Assembly (NCBI GenBank): GCA_947503765.1
Contig: CANNFA010000001.1
Span: forward strand, 682,001-746,000
DNA length: 64,000 bases
Direction: 5' to 3'
Source of the DNA: an uncultured Paracoccaceae bacterium
GTDB taxonomy: Bacteria > Pseudomonadota > Alphaproteobacteria > Rhodobacterales > Rhodobacteraceae
Shown piece after piece: positions 18,972 through 29,238 of the stretch (its first letter is position 1; every line of letters starts with the position of its first letter). The notes below the pieces were generated by a model that saw only the letters and a program-made list of their open reading frames with translations, did not search any database and was not told the DNA's origin. A program made the position numbers and the translations under genes.

Positions 18972-19676
18972 ATGACGGGAAAACTGACCACGATCGGCTT
19001 CGATGCGGATGACACGTTGTGGCACAACGAGCAGTTCTACCAGATCACCCAGGACCGCTTTACCGAGCTGCTGCGCGACTTCACCGAGCCGGGCCACCTG
19101 TCGGAGCGGCTGCTGGCGGCAGAGCGGCGCAATATCGGTCATTACGGCTTCGGCATCAAAGGCTTCATGCTGTCGATGATCGAAACCGCCATCGAAGTGA
19201 CCGAAGAGCGCGTGCCCGCCACCGTCATCGCCGAGATCATTGCCGCCGGGCAGGAGATGCTGCGCCATCCCATCGACCTTTTGCCGCATGCGCAAGAGGC
19301 CGTGGCCGCCGCCGCGGAGGGCGGGTTCCGGGTGATCCTGATCACCAAGGGCGATCTGCTCGACCAGGAGCGCAAGCTGGCGCAATCGGGGCTGGGAGAG
19401 ATGTTCGACGGGGTCGAGATCGTGTCGGACAAGACGGCGGATGTCTATGCGCGCATCTTTCAAAGTCATGGCGACGGGGCCGACCGGGCGATGATGGTCG
19501 GCAATTCGATGAAATCCGACGTGGTGCCGCCGATTCGCGCCGGGGGCTGGGGCGTCTATGTCCCGCACGGGCAGGCCTGGGCGCTGGAACAGGCCGACCC
19601 GCCCGAGGGGCATGCGCGCTACCGAGAGATCCCGGACCTTGGCGCGCTGCCCGGTCTGATCGACGAAATCGGCTGA
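18972..19676 (+). CDS. HAD family hydrolase
   Basis: 234 residues with all four HAD motifs: I GFDADDTLWHN, II ILITKGD, III Lys in VSDKTADVY, IV MMVGNSMKSDVVP. The helical cap lies between motifs I and II (C1 type). HAD enzymes of this group are mostly phosphatases of small metabolites or nucleotides; the substrate cannot be read here. ATG at 18972 follows GGCGAGGGTCCG, a fair ribosome-binding site. The long frame upstream is antisense shadow of the norE-like gene. Confidence 0.85.
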   Translation: MTGKLTTIGFDADDTLWHNEQFYQITQDRFTELLRDFTEPGHLSERLLAAERRNIGHYGFGIKGFMLSMIETAIEVTEERVPATVIAEIIAAGQEMLRHPIDLLPHAQEAVAAAAEGGFRVILITKGDLLDQERKLAQSGLGEMFDGVEIVSDKTADVYARIFQSHGDGADRAMMVGNSMKSDVVPPIRAGGWGVYVPHGQAWALEQADPPEGHARYREIPDLGALPGLIDEIG

Positions 19677-19878
19677 GCGCCGCCGCCTTACTTCTGCCAC
19701 ATTGAAACATCTTGGGGGCGACTCGCCGGCGCGCCCCAGATGTTGCCTCCCGCATGAACAAATTTTTCAAAACCATTGAAAGTTAAGTGTTTTCCACGCT
19801 CACATCCCGTGGTATCGTCATCGCAATAATCGACCGGGCGACAGATCCGGCGGAACGAGGCAGTACAGGACAGTCGAC

Positions 19879-21273
19879 GTGAAACCGCGTTTTGCGCATT
19901 GGGCCCGCATCGGGCTGTATCTACTTGTGATCGCAATTCAATCGGCAGCGCCCGCTTCGGCCGCGCCCTATGCCGCTTATGTGATCGACGCGCGCTCGGG
20001 CGAGGTGCTGCATGCGCGCAATGCCGATACCCGGCTGCATCCCGCATCGCTGACCAAGATGATGACGCTCTACATCGCGTTCCAGGCGGTCGAGCATGGC
20101 GAGCTGACGATGGACACGCTCATCACCGTGGACAAGGCCGCCGCGGCAGAGCCGCCGTCGAAGCTTGGCCTTCGCGCCGGGCAGCGGATCAAGCTGCGCT
20201 ACCTGATCCGCGCGGCCGCGGTGAAATCGGCGAATGATGCCGCCACGCAGATCGGCATCGCCATCGCCGGCTCTCCCGACGCATTCGCCGCCCGCATGAC
20301 CCGGACAGCCGCCGCGATGGGGATGAACAGCACGACGTTCAAGAATGCCCACGGCCTGACCCAGAACGGCCACCTGTCCACCGCGCGCGACATGGCGATG
20401 CTGGGGCGGCACCTGTTCTACGACTACCCGGAATACTACAACCTGTTCTCGCGTATCTCGACCGATGCCGGATTGCGCGAGGTGTCGAATACCAACCGCC
20501 GCTTCCTGAAGGCCTACAAGGGCGCGGACGGGATCAAGACCGGCTATACCCGCGCCGCCGGGTTCAACCTTGTGGCGTCGGCCGAACGCGGCGGCAAGCG
20601 GATCATCGCGGCGATGTTCGGCGGCCGGTCCACCGCGCAGCGCAACGCCAAGGTCGCCGAGCTGCTGGATCTCGGGTTCCAGCGCGCGCCGCGCTACGCC
20701 AAGGTCCACCGGCCCGGCAAGCCCGCCTACGGCCCCGGCCTTGTCGGCGCGATCGTCGCCAACGCGGTGCGCGCGCCAGAGCGCAGCCCGCTTCCGACGC
20801 TGCGCCCGATCCCCGGCACCGAGCCGCCCGAGGAGATGCTGGTCGCCATGGCCGCGACCATCGAACAGACCGTGAGCGCGGTGGAGACCACCGCTGTTCC
20901 CGGCCCCGACGGCCTGCCGGTGACCGCCGCTGCCGCCACGCCGATCCCCCGCCCCGCCTCGCTGACGGCGGACCTGCGGGGCAAGGGCGATGCGGTCGAG
21001 ACGCGCGTGGTGGTCGAGCGGCTGTCGACCAGCGGCGACCGGCACTGGGGCATCAATGTCGGGCGGTACGGATCGCGCTACAAGGCCGAGCGGGTGCTGC
21101 TTCAGACCGCGCTGACAGAGCTTGGAACGCTGGGCACGGCGCTGCGCAAGGTGCAGCACAGCGCGCGCGGGTTCGATGCGAACTTTGTCGGCATGACCCA
21201 ATCGGCGGCCGATCTCGCCTGCCGCCGTCTGACCACCCGCAACATCGCCTGCACGACCCTCGGCCCGACTTAG
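19879..21273 (+). CDS. D-alanyl-D-alanine carboxypeptidase with C-terminal SPOR-like domain
   Basis: 464 residues, a low-molecular-weight penicillin-binding protein of the DacA/DacC type. Signal peptide 1-28; active-site motifs SxxK at S57-K60 (PASLTK), SxN at 117-119 (KSAND) and KTG at 220-222. Residues 285-350 are a Pro/Ala-rich linker, and the last 80 (HWGINVGRYGSRYKAERVLL...) look like a SPOR peptidoglycan-binding domain. It trims D-Ala from stem peptides in the periplasm. The start codon is GTG with an AGGACAG upstream. The 200 bases before it hold TTTCAA-N5-TTGAAA at 19765-19781 but no clear promoter. Confidence 0.9.
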   Translation: MKPRFAHWARIGLYLLVIAIQSAAPASAAPYAAYVIDARSGEVLHARNADTRLHPASLTKMMTLYIAFQAVEHGELTMDTLITVDKAAAAEPPSKLGLRAGQRIKLRYLIRAAAVKSANDAATQIGIAIAGSPDAFAARMTRTAAAMGMNSTTFKNAHGLTQNGHLSTARDMAMLGRHLFYDYPEYYNLFSRISTDAGLREVSNTNRRFLKAYKGADGIKTGYTRAAGFNLVASAERGGKRIIAAMFGGRSTAQRNAKVAELLDLGFQRAPRYAKVHRPGKPAYGPGLVGAIVANAVRAPERSPLPTLRPIPGTEPPEEMLVAMAATIEQTVSAVETTAVPGPDGLPVTAAAATPIPRPASLTADLRGKGDAVETRVVVERLSTSGDRHWGINVGRYGSRYKAERVLLQTALTELGTLGTALRKVQHSARGFDANFVGMTQSAADLACRRLTTRNIACTTLGPT

Positions 21274-21288
21274 CGGCGGCGTCGCCGC

Positions 21289-23019
21289 TCAGGCGCTTTC
21301 GGCCGACGAATGCAGATCGAAGGCCGCCGCCATCAACTGCCGTGTATATTCGGTCTGCGGCGCGTCGAAAATGCGGTCCGCAGGGCCGGATTCGACGATA
21401 TCGCCGTTCTTCATCACGAATACCCGGTGCGACAGGGCGCGCACCACTTTCAAATCGTGGCTGATGAACAGATAGGCCAGCCCGTGCCGTTCCTGCAACT
21501 GGCGCAGCAGGTCGACGATCTGCACCTGCACCGTCATGTCCAGCGCGCTGGTCGGCTCGTCCAGAACCAGCAGCTTGGGCCGCAGCACCATGGCCCGCGC
21601 AATCGCGATCCGCTGGCGCTGCCCGCCGGAAAACTCGTGCGGGTAACGGTCCATCGCCGCCGGGTCCAGCCCGACCTCGTCCATGATCTGCGCGACCACC
21701 TCGCGGCGGGGACGCTTGTCCTCGGTGCCGTGAACCTCCAGCCCCTCGGCGATGATATGTTCCACCGTCATGCGCGGGCTGAGCGAGCCGTAAGGATCCT
21801 GGAACACGATCTGCATCTTGCTGCGCAGCCGCCGGATCCGGCGCCGCTCGGCGGTGCCAAGGACGTGGATCACCCTGTTGATCCCGTCGGCAACGCGCCA
21901 CCACAGCACGCCCGCGGTCTTCATCGCCGCATCGCGCGCCTGCTCGGCCACGCCGCCGGCACCGCGTTTCTTCGCGGTGATGTCCTGGCCCAGCACGACG
22001 ATGCGCCCCTCGCTGTCGATCAGCCGCATCATCGCCAGCGCCAGCGTGGTCTTGCCCGACCCGCTTTCGCCGACGATGCCGACGGTTTCCCCGGCATGGA
22101 CGGTCAGCGTCGCGTCGTTCACCGCCTTCACATGCCCCACGACGCGGCGCAGAAGCCCGCGCTGAACCGGGAACCAGATGCGCAGGTTCTCAGTCGCGGC
22201 AACGGTTTCCGCCCCCTCGGGCACCGGGCCGGGCACGCCTGCCGCCTCGGCGCCCAGCAGTTTCTGCGTGTAGGGATGGGCGGGCGCGCGGAAGATGTCC
22301 TCGGTGCGGCCCTGCTCGACGATCTCGCCATCCTTCATCACGCAGACCCGATCGGCAAAGCGGCGCACGATGTTCAGATCGTGGGTGATGAACAGCAGGC
22401 TCATCCCCTCTTCGTCCTTCAGCGATGCCAGCAATTCCAGGATCTGCGCCTGGATCGTCACGTCCAGCGCGGTTGTCGGCTCATCCGCGATCAGCAGGTC
22501 GGGCCCGTTCGCCAGCGCCATCGCGATCATCACCCGCTGCCTTTGCCCGCCGGACAATTGGTGCGGGTAGTCGGCCAGCCGGCTTTCGGCGTCGCGGATG
22601 CCGACCTTGTTCAGCAGTTCGACGATGCGCGCGCGCACCGCCGCGCCCTTCAGGCCCTGGTGCAGCTCGATCGATTCGCGCAGTTGCTTTTCCAGCGTGT
22701 GCAGCGGGTTGAGCGATGTCATCGGCTCCTGGAAGATGAAGCTGATGTCGTTGCCACGCACCTTTTTCAGCCGCTCGAAGGAGGCACCGATCATCTCGGC
22801 CCCCTTGTAATGAACCGATCCAGAAACCCTGGCGCTGTCGGGCAGAAGCGACACGGTACTGAGCGCCGTGACCGACTTTCCCGACCCCGATTCGCCTACC
22901 AGAGCAACGGTTTCACCGCGCCCGACCTCGAAGGACACGCCCTTGACCGCCGCGATCATCTGCCCGTCCTGCTGGAAACTGACGGACAGGCCGTTCACGC
23001 TGAGAACAGGGGCGATCAT
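21289..23019 (-). CDS. yejF: Peptide ABC transporter, fused dual ATPase (YejF-like)
   Basis: 576 residues containing two complete ABC domains in one chain. Domain 1: Walker A GESGSGKS near residue 40, signature [15 protein letters not shown], Walker [13 protein letters not shown]. Domain 2: Walker [10 protein letters not shown] near residue 325, signature [15 protein letters not shown], Walker [13 protein letters not shown]. This fusion is the hallmark of YejF. The ATG at 23019 has GGAGG 7 bases upstream and overlaps the preceding stop (ATGA). Last gene of the yej-type operon. The linker before domain 2's Q-loop ([15 protein letters not shown]...) is longer than usual. Confidence 0.92.
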   Translation of the reverse strand: MIAPVLSVNGLSVSFQQDGQMIAAVKGVSFEVGRGETVALVGESGSGKSVTALSTVSLLPDSARVSGSVHYKGAEMIGASFERLKKVRGNDISFIFQEPMTSLNPLHTLEKQLRESIELHQGLKGAAVRARIVELLNKVGIRDAESRLADYPHQLSGGQRQRVMIAMALANGPDLLIADEPTTALDVTIQAQILELLASLKDEEGMSLLFITHDLNIVRRFADRVCVMKDGEIVEQGRTEDIFRAPAHPYTQKLLGAEAAGVPGPVPEGAETVAATENLRIWFPVQRGLLRRVVGHVKAVNDATLTVHAGETVGIVGESGSGKTTLALAMMRLIDSEGRIVVLGQDITAKKRGAGGVAEQARDAAMKTAGVLWWRVADGINRVIHVLGTAERRRIRRLRSKMQIVFQDPYGSLSPRMTVEHIIAEGLEVHGTEDKRPRREVVAQIMDEVGLDPAAMDRYPHEFSGGQRQRIAIARAMVLRPKLLVLDEPTSALDMTVQVQIVDLLRQLQERHGLAYLFISHDLKVVRALSHRVFVMKNGDIVESGPADRIFDAPQTEYTRQLMAAAFDLHSSAESA

Positions 23020-23339
23020 GAGAGAACCTCCGCGGCGATCACGATCAGCAGCAGCGCGGCAAGGCCCGCCGTCAACGCCATGTGCGGCGGCGAGGCAGAG
23101 GCCCCTTTCCGGCGGCACAGGTGCCAGGACAACAGGGCCACGCCAGAGGGCAGTCCCGCAAGGGCCACGGGAACCATCATCACCACCGTAAAGAAAATCG
23201 TGTCGGGCGCGGCATTGGCGCCGCCGGCGAACATGCCGGTGACCACCAGCCACAGGACCACCAGAAGGACGGCACCATGAAACACAAGGGCGGCGGCATA
23301 GACATGCGGAAGCCAGATCGAGGTGCGCGGCAGGATCAT
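23016..23339 (-). CDS. Small membrane protein inside the yej operon
   Basis: 107 residues with three hydrophobic segments (about 13-37, 47-70 and 85-105). It overlaps both neighbours by 4 bases: its start lies in the yejE stop and its stop in the yejF start, so it is surely translated with them. No family is recognised. The predicted topology suggests an inner-membrane accessory of the importer. E. coli yejABEF has no such gene between E and F. Confidence 0.8.
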   Translation of the reverse strand: MILPRTSIWLPHVYAAALVFHGAVLLVVLWLVVTGMFAGGANAAPDTIFFTVVMMVPVALAGLPSGVALLSWHLCRRKGASASPPHMALTAGLAALLLIVIAAEVLS

Positions 23340-24565
23340 TGGAACGTCTTCCTGGGGTCGAACGCGTCGCGCACGCCCTCGAAGATGAAGACCAGCAGCG
23401 ACAGCATGATGGCGAAGGTGAAGAAGGCGGTAAAGGCCAGCCACGGCGCCTGAAGGTTCTGCTTTGCCTGCAACGTCAACTCCCCCAGCGACGGTGCCGA
23501 GGACGGCAGCCCGAAGCCCAGAAAGTCGAGCGAGGCCAGCGTGCCGATCGTGCCGGTGATGATGAACGGCAGCATGGTCAGCGTCGCCACCATCGCGTTG
23601 GGCAGCATGTGGCGGAACATGATCGTCCAGTTGCTGACCCCCAGCGCACGGGCTGCGCGCACGTATTCGAAGTTGCGCGCGCGCAGGAATTCGGCGCGCA
23701 CCACGCCCACCAGCGCCGGCCAGCCGAACAGCGCGGTCAGGAAGACCAGCAGCCAGAATCCGCGCCCGAGGATCGCGAACATGATGATGATGATGTAGAG
23801 CGACGGGGTGCTGACCCAGATCTCGATCAGCCGCTGAAAGATCAGGTCGATCCAGCCGCCGAAAAAGCCCTGCACCGCCCCCGCCACGATGCCGATGAGG
23901 CTGGCGACCGAGGTGACGATGATGGTGAACAGGATCGACAGGCGGAACCCGTAGATCACCCGCGCCACCACGTCGCGCGCCGTGTCGTCGGTGCCCAGCC
24001 AGTGGATGCTGTCCGGCGCCGATGGCGCGGTGCCCTCGATGTCGTTGATCGTGTTGTAGGAATACGGGATCGGCGGCCAGAGCAGCCAGCCCTTGGCGAT
24101 CTCTTCGCCGTCCACGATACCGTCCCCGGCATCGGCCATGACGCCCTCGGGGTCGTCGAAACACGCCTCCAGCCCGCCCGACACGATCAGGCACTGCACC
24201 TCGGGATCGGCATAGACGGCTTCGGTGCGGAAATCGCCGCCGAACGCGGTTTCGGGATAGAACCGGAAGATCGGCATGTGCCAGTCGCCGCGATAATTCA
24301 CCAGGATCGGCTTGTCGTTGGCGATAAACTCGGCCAGCAGCGACAGCCCGAACAGGATGGCGAAGATCACCAGCGACCAGTAGGCGCGCCGGTTGCGGGT
24401 GAAGTTGCGCCAGCGGCGCTGGTTCAGCGGCGACAGGCGCATCCGGCGGCGGCGGACCGGCGGGATCGGCGCGGCCGGATCGCCCGGCGTCGGTTCGGGG
24501 CGCGGCTCGGGCTTCGGTGTCTCGGGCGCGGCGGGATCGGGGCGGTGCTGGTCGGGATATGCCAT
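23336..24565 (-). CDS. yejE: Peptide ABC transporter permease (YejE-like)
   Basis: 409 residues: an N-terminal Pro/Arg-rich cytoplasmic tail (1-50), first helix near 63-82, a large periplasmic insert with GDWHMPIFRFYPETAFGGDF (about 97-165) characteristic of YejE, then the membrane domain with the EAA loop (YVRAARALGVSNW). The periplasmic insert and length separate it from DppC-type permeases. It pairs with the YejB-like permease 3 bases upstream. Confidence 0.9.
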   Translation of the reverse strand: MAYPDQHRPDPAAPETPKPEPRPEPTPGDPAAPIPPVRRRRMRLSPLNQRRWRNFTRNRRAYWSLVIFAILFGLSLLAEFIANDKPILVNYRGDWHMPIFRFYPETAFGGDFRTEAVYADPEVQCLIVSGGLEACFDDPEGVMADAGDGIVDGEEIAKGWLLWPPIPYSYNTINDIEGTAPSAPDSIHWLGTDDTARDVVARVIYGFRLSILFTIIVTSVASLIGIVAGAVQGFFGGWIDLIFQRLIEIWVSTPSLYIIIIMFAILGRGFWLLVFLTALFGWPALVGVVRAEFLRARNFEYVRAARALGVSNWTIMFRHMLPNAMVATLTMLPFIITGTIGTLASLDFLGFGLPSSAPSLGELTLQAKQNLQAPWLAFTAFFTFAIMLSLLVFIFEGVRDAFDPRKTFQ

Positions 24566-24568
24566 GGC

Positions 24569-25660
24569 TCAGCCCGCCCGCTTTTCAAAGTCGATGCGCG
24601 GGTCGACGAACACATACATCAGGTCCGACACGATCCCCACCACCAGGCTCATCAGCCCGAACACGAACAGCGTGCCGAAGATCACCGGGTAATCGCGCGC
24701 CACCGCCGCCTCGAATCCCAGCCGGCCCAGCCCGTCCAGCGAAAAGATCGTCTCGATGATGATCGAGCCGGAAAAGAACACCGCGATGAACACGCCGGGA
24801 AAGCCCGCGATGACGATCAGCATCGCATTGCGGAAGACATGGCCGTACAGCACCGCGCGTTCCGACAGGCCCTTGGCGCGGGCGGTCATCACGTATTGCT
24901 TCTTGATCTCGTCCAGAAAGCTGTTCTTGGTCAGCAGCGTCAGCGTCGCAAAGCTGGAAATCAGCGAGGCGAAGACCGGCAGCGTGATGTGCCAGAAATA
25001 GTCGACGATCTTGCCCCAGAGCGTCAGCGTTTCCCAGTTGTCCGAGGTCAGACCGCGCAGCGGAAAGAACTTCCAGTACGACCCGCCGGCGAACAGCACC
25101 AGCAGCAGGATCGCGAACAGGAAGCCGGGAATGGCATAGCCGACGATGATCGCGCTGGAAGTCCAGGTGTCGAAACTGCTGCCGTCCTTCACCGCCTTGC
25201 GGATGCCCAGCGGGATCGAGATGATATAGGCGATCAGCGTCGACCACAGCCCGAGGCTGATCGAGACCGGCATCTTTTCGAGGATCAGGTCGATGACCGA
25301 GATCGAGCGGAAATAGCTCTCTCCGAAGTCGAAATGCAGGTAATTCCACATCATCGTCAGGAACCGCTCCAGGGGCGGCTTGTCGAAGCCGAATTCCTTT
25401 TCCAGTTCCTCGATGAATTCCGGCGGCAGACCGCGCGCGCCAAGGTAATTGTCGTTGCCGCCGCCCCCTGCCCCGGTCTGCGCCGCCTCGGACCCGCCGC
25501 CGGAGATGGATTCGAACACGTCGCCCGACCCTTCCATGTTGGCGATGATCTGTTCGATCGGGCCGCCCGGCACGAATTGCGTCAGCACGAAATTCACGAC
25601 CATGATGCCCAGCAGCGTCGGGATCACGAGCAGAAGACGGCGAAGGATATAGGCTCCCAA
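24569..25660 (-). CDS. yejB: Peptide ABC transporter permease (YejB-like)
   Basis: 363 residues starting [20 protein letters not shown], the usual OppB/YejB first helix. A long periplasmic loop (about 45-130) includes a Gly/Ser-rich low-complexity part and [21 protein letters not shown], as in YejB. The coupling loop is [15 protein letters not shown]. The membrane partner is YejE. It lies 23 bases after the binding-protein gene and 3 bases before yejE. Confidence 0.9.
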   Translation of the reverse strand: MGAYILRRLLLVIPTLLGIMVVNFVLTQFVPGGPIEQIIANMEGSGDVFESISGGGSEAAQTGAGGGGNDNYLGARGLPPEFIEELEKEFGFDKPPLERFLTMMWNYLHFDFGESYFRSISVIDLILEKMPVSISLGLWSTLIAYIISIPLGIRKAVKDGSSFDTWTSSAIIVGYAIPGFLFAILLLVLFAGGSYWKFFPLRGLTSDNWETLTLWGKIVDYFWHITLPVFASLISSFATLTLLTKNSFLDEIKKQYVMTARAKGLSERAVLYGHVFRNAMLIVIAGFPGVFIAVFFSGSIIIETIFSLDGLGRLGFEAAVARDYPVIFGTLFVFGLMSLVVGIVSDLMYVFVDPRIDFEKRAG

Positions 25661-25683
25661 GGGGGGCGGCTCCTACGGATGGA

Positions 25684-27585
25684 TCAGTTGATGGCACCGG
25701 CCGCGCGAAGCGCATCGGCGGCCTCTGCGTCGTACCACCAGAAGTTCAGATAGCCCAGCGCCAGCGGCGGCAGCGGGTCGGGATGGCGGTACATGTCGTA
25801 ATAGGCGACGGTGTGCGTGTTCTTGAACCATTGCGGCACCCAGAAGCCCAGATGGCGCAGCACCCGGTCCAGCGCATGCACGCCGGTGCTCAGCTCGTCC
25901 AGGGTCGCGGCGTCGATCACCGCTGTCACCAGCCGGTCCACGGCGGGGTTTTCAAGGCCCATCAGGTTGCGAGAACTGTCCTCGGCGGTACTGGAATCGT
26001 ACCATTGGCGCAGGCCCACGCCCGGCTCGAACCCCATCGAGAAGGTGTGGTTCACCAGATCGTAGTCGCTGGTGCGCCGCCGGTCGATATATTGCGAGAT
26101 GTCGACCCGCTCCAGCCGGGCGTCGATGCCGATGGCGCGCAGGTTCTCGACATAGGGGTTCACGATCCGGTCGAAGGACGGGCTGTAATTCAGGATCGTC
26201 AGCGTCAGCCGCTTGCCGTCCTTGCTGCGCATGCCGTCGGCGCCGGCGGTCCAGCCGGCATCTTCCAGCAGGCCCGCGGCCTTGCGGCGGACGCGGCGGT
26301 CCGGCAGGTTGTCCTTCGCACTGTTCTCGGGCGCCATCACCACCGGCTCGGTCAGAAGCGTCTCGGGCAGCAGACCCTCGTCCACCAGCGGGCGCAGCAG
26401 CGCCGCCTCGGCTTCGCCGGGGGTGCCCGTCGCCTCGAGATCCGAGTTTTCCCAGAACGAGTTGACCCGTTCGTAGAGGCCGAAGAACAGCGTGTCGTTC
26501 GACCATTCGAAGTTGAACATCATGCGCACCGCCGCGCGCACCCGCGGATCCTGCCATTTGGGATCGCGCAGGTTGAACACCCAGGCCTGGCCCGCGCCGA
26601 TATTGCCGTCGGGCAGTTGCTCCTTGACGACCCAGCCCTTGTCCAGCGCCGGGAAATCATACCCCGTTGCCCAGTCCTTCGAGGAATTCTCGATGCGGAA
26701 CGTGTAGTCGCCGGCCTTGAACGCCTCGAAGGCGGCGGCGCTGTCGGAGTAGTATTCCACCCGGATCCGGTCGAAATTGTTCTGGCCGACATTCAGCGGA
26801 TGCGCCGCGCCCCAGAAATCCGGGTTGCGGTCATAGACGATCTGGCGGCCGACATCGAAACTGCCGATGACATAGGGGCCGGTGCCCAGGAACGGCTCCA
26901 GCCGGCTTTCGTCCAGCCGGGCGCCGGTTTCCTCGAACCACGCCTTGGAAAACGCTGTCGATCCGCCGGCGATGCCGATAACGTCGCGGCGCGGCGCCTC
27001 GGGGGTGAAGGTGAACTTGATGCGGTGCGGGTCCAGCACCTCGACATCGGCGATGAAGCTCTTGACGACGTTGATATACTCGGTGATGCCCTGATCCAGG
27101 AACAGCTCGAAGGTGTACTTGAAATCCTCGGCGGTGACGGGGCTGCCGTCCCAGAAGGTCACGTCATCGCGCAGGTTGAAGATCACCCAGTCGCGGCTTT
27201 CGGGATATTCCAGCGTGGTGCACAGATAGCAGTAGCTGCCATAGGGATCATCCGCCGTGGAGACCATGATGCTTTCGTACAGCACCTCGGTCTGGGCGGC
27301 GGTCACGCCCTTGCGGGTATAGGGGTTGAAGCTGTCGAAATTGCCCGACGCCCAAAGCGCGATCTCGCCGCCCCTGGGCGCATCCGGGTTGACGTAATCG
27401 AGATGCGCGAAATCGGGCCCGTATTTCAGCGCGCCGAAATTCGACACGCCATGCGCCACCGTCACCTCGTCGCCGGCCGTGCCATCCTCGGCGGCGGCCG
27501 GCCCGGCCAGCGCGGCGGCAAGGACAAGAGGCGCTGCCAGGGCGGGGGCGGCAAGGCTCAGCGGCAGGCGGGCGCGGATCGGCAT
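25684..27585 (-). CDS. yejA: Periplasmic oligopeptide-binding protein (YejA-like)
   Basis: 633 residues, solute-binding family 5. A signal peptide of about 34 residues ends AGPAAA; the mature protein begins with VTVAHGVSNFGALKYGPDF followed by HLDYVNPDAPRGG, a clear YejA signature. The ATG at 27585 has a GAAGGAG ribosome-binding site 8 bases upstream. First gene of the five-gene minus-strand operon ending at 21289. YejABEF-type systems import oligopeptides, including microcin C-like compounds in enterobacteria (known); the substrate in this organism is not known. Confidence 0.9.
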   Translation of the reverse strand: MPIRARLPLSLAAPALAAPLVLAAALAGPAAAEDGTAGDEVTVAHGVSNFGALKYGPDFAHLDYVNPDAPRGGEIALWASGNFDSFNPYTRKGVTAAQTEVLYESIMVSTADDPYGSYCYLCTTLEYPESRDWVIFNLRDDVTFWDGSPVTAEDFKYTFELFLDQGITEYINVVKSFIADVEVLDPHRIKFTFTPEAPRRDVIGIAGGSTAFSKAWFEETGARLDESRLEPFLGTGPYVIGSFDVGRQIVYDRNPDFWGAAHPLNVGQNNFDRIRVEYYSDSAAAFEAFKAGDYTFRIENSSKDWATGYDFPALDKGWVVKEQLPDGNIGAGQAWVFNLRDPKWQDPRVRAAVRMMFNFEWSNDTLFFGLYERVNSFWENSDLEATGTPGEAEAALLRPLVDEGLLPETLLTEPVVMAPENSAKDNLPDRRVRRKAAGLLEDAGWTAGADGMRSKDGKRLTLTILNYSPSFDRIVNPYVENLRAIGIDARLERVDISQYIDRRRTSDYDLVNHTFSMGFEPGVGLRQWYDSSTAEDSSRNLMGLENPAVDRLVTAVIDAATLDELSTGVHALDRVLRHLGFWVPQWFKNTHTVAYYDMYRHPDPLPPLALGYLNFWWYDAEAADALRAAGAIN

Positions 27586-27754
27586 GGCGGGCTCCTTCGT
27601 GCGGCAAGTCCGGTCTGGTCGGGCGGACGATAGCATCTGTCGCGCGATTGTCAGAAAAAACCGTGCCGTCGCAAGGCTCGCAGCGCCGCGATCACGCCCG
27701 TTTGACAGGACGCGACCAGTACGGCGCGACCAGGCCCGGGCCGGATCGCCCCGC

Positions 27755-28285
27755 TCAGTCGTCCAGCGTGTCCAGCCAGGCGATCAGGTTCGCGCGATCC
27801 TCGACATCGCCCATGCCGTTATAGGTCATCTTGGTGCCCGGCGCCGCCGCCTTGGGGTTTTCCAGGAAGTGGCTCAGGTTCTCGGGGGTCCAGACCTCGC
27901 CGATCTGTTCCAGCGCGCCGGAATAGTTGAACCCGTCCACCGTGTCGATGTCACGGCCGACCACGCCATACAGCGTCGGACCCGTGGCATTCGCGCCCGG
28001 TTCGATCTTGTGGCAGGCGCGGCAGGCGCGGAACAGCTTTTCGCCGGCGCCCGCATCGGCAGAGGCGTAGACTTCGGCAAAGTCGACCTCTGGCGCGGCC
28101 TCTTCCTCCTCGCCGGAGTCCTCCTCGGCGCCGGTGTCGATGGTGTAGGCCTGGCTGTGTTCGTCGCCATGGCCGGCATCGCCGACATGGTAGATCACGT
28201 CCGCGGCCCAGTTTCCGAGCAGGAAGACCAGCAACATGCCGCAAAGGCTTCCGACGATCTTGGTCAAAGTCATAGTGTCGAACAT
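27755..28285 (-). CDS. Membrane-anchored class I cytochrome c (CycM-like)
   Basis: 176 residues. An uncleaved N-terminal helix (about 8-30) is followed by a very acidic linker (EEDSGEEEEAAPEVDF, near 50-70) and a single c-heme domain with CRACHK (C89-H93) and the distal Met in PGTKMTYNG. This anchor-acidic linker-heme layout is that of CycM/cytochrome c552 or cy, which carries electrons from the bc1 complex to oxidases or nitrogen-oxide reductases at the periplasmic face. It is transcribed divergently from pheA. Confidence 0.88.
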   Translation of the reverse strand: MFDTMTLTKIVGSLCGMLLVFLLGNWAADVIYHVGDAGHGDEHSQAYTIDTGAEEDSGEEEEAAPEVDFAEVYASADAGAGEKLFRACRACHKIEPGANATGPTLYGVVGRDIDTVDGFNYSGALEQIGEVWTPENLSHFLENPKAAAPGTKMTYNGMGDVEDRANLIAWLDTLDD

Positions 28286-28402
28286 GTCGCGTTCCGTCCT
28301 GTCCCGATTCCGGCGCTATCTATCCGCTTCCCAAGGCGCGATTCAAGGGATATGACGCGCGACCAGACGACTTTCGGGCCAATTGCAGGGGTGAATTCGC
28401 CA

Positions 28403-29233
28403 ATGACCGCTCGCATCGCCTTTCAGGGCGAACCCGGCGCCTATTCGCACCAGGCCTGCCGCGAGGCACGCCCGGACATGGAGGCGCTGCCCTGCCGTAC
28501 CTTCGAGGACGTGATCACCGCCGTGCGCGACGGCGAGGCCGATCTTGCCATGCTGCCGGTCGAGAACACGACTTATGGCCGGGTCGCCGACATCCACCGG
28601 CTGCTGCCGGAATCGGGGCTGCATATCGTGGACGAGGCCTTTGTGCGGGTGCATATCAGCCTGATGGCCCTGCCCGGATCGCGGATTTCCGACATCGACA
28701 CGGTGCGCGCGCACCTGGTGCTGATCCCGCAATGCGCCGAGTTCCTGTCGCGGCACGGCATCAAGGGAGAGGCCGCCGCCGACAGCGCCGGCGCGGCCGC
28801 CGAGATCGCCACCGAAGGGCTGCGCAGCGTCGGCGCGCTTGCCTCCGACCTCGCGGCGGAGATCTACGGGCTGGACATCCTGGCACGGCACATCGAGGAC
28901 CACGCCCACAACACCACCCGGTTCCTGATCATGGCGCGCGAGGCCGATACCGCGCGCCGCCACGAGGAAATGATCACCACCTTCGTGTTCCGGGTCCGCA
29001 ACATTCCCGCCGCGCTGTACAAGGCGATGGGCGGCTTCGCGACCAACGGCGTGAACATGACCAAGCTGGAAAGCTACATGGTCGACGGCTCGTTCACCGC
29101 GACGCAGTTCTACGCCGACATCCAGGGGCATCCGGACGACGCCAACGTCCAGCTGGCGATGGACGAATTGTCCTATTTCACATCGTTTCTTAAGGTACTG
29201 GGCACCTATCCGGCCGACCTGCCGCGCGGCTGA
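28403..29233 (+). CDS. pheA: Prephenate dehydratase
   Basis: 276 residues with two parts: a prephenate dehydratase domain (about 1-180; GEPGAYSHQAC, LPVENTTYGRV, and the catalytic TRF in NTTRFLIM) and an ACT domain (about 195-270). It converts prephenate to phenylpyruvate for phenylalanine synthesis. In the ACT domain the usual ESRP Phe-binding motif reads ESYM, so feedback inhibition may differ. No chorismate mutase domain is fused. ATG at 28403 follows GGGGTG; an in-frame ATG 17 codons earlier is less likely. Confidence 0.93.
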   Translation: MTARIAFQGEPGAYSHQACREARPDMEALPCRTFEDVITAVRDGEADLAMLPVENTTYGRVADIHRLLPESGLHIVDEAFVRVHISLMALPGSRISDIDTVRAHLVLIPQCAEFLSRHGIKGEAAADSAGAAAEIATEGLRSVGALASDLAAEIYGLDILARHIEDHAHNTTRFLIMAREADTARRHEEMITTFVFRVRNIPAALYKAMGGFATNGVNMTKLESYMVDGSFTATQFYADIQGHPDDANVQLAMDELSYFTSFLKVLGTYPADLPRG

Positions 29234-29238
29234 GCGCG

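Noticed and set aside
19765-19781. TTTCAA-N5-TTGAAA upstream of the D,D-carboxypeptidase as a second site for the regulator of the 40012 palindrome
   Set aside because: Arms share TTTCAA but are shorter and the spacing is 5 rather than 4 plus two extra arm bases; chance is likely in an AT-rich patch.
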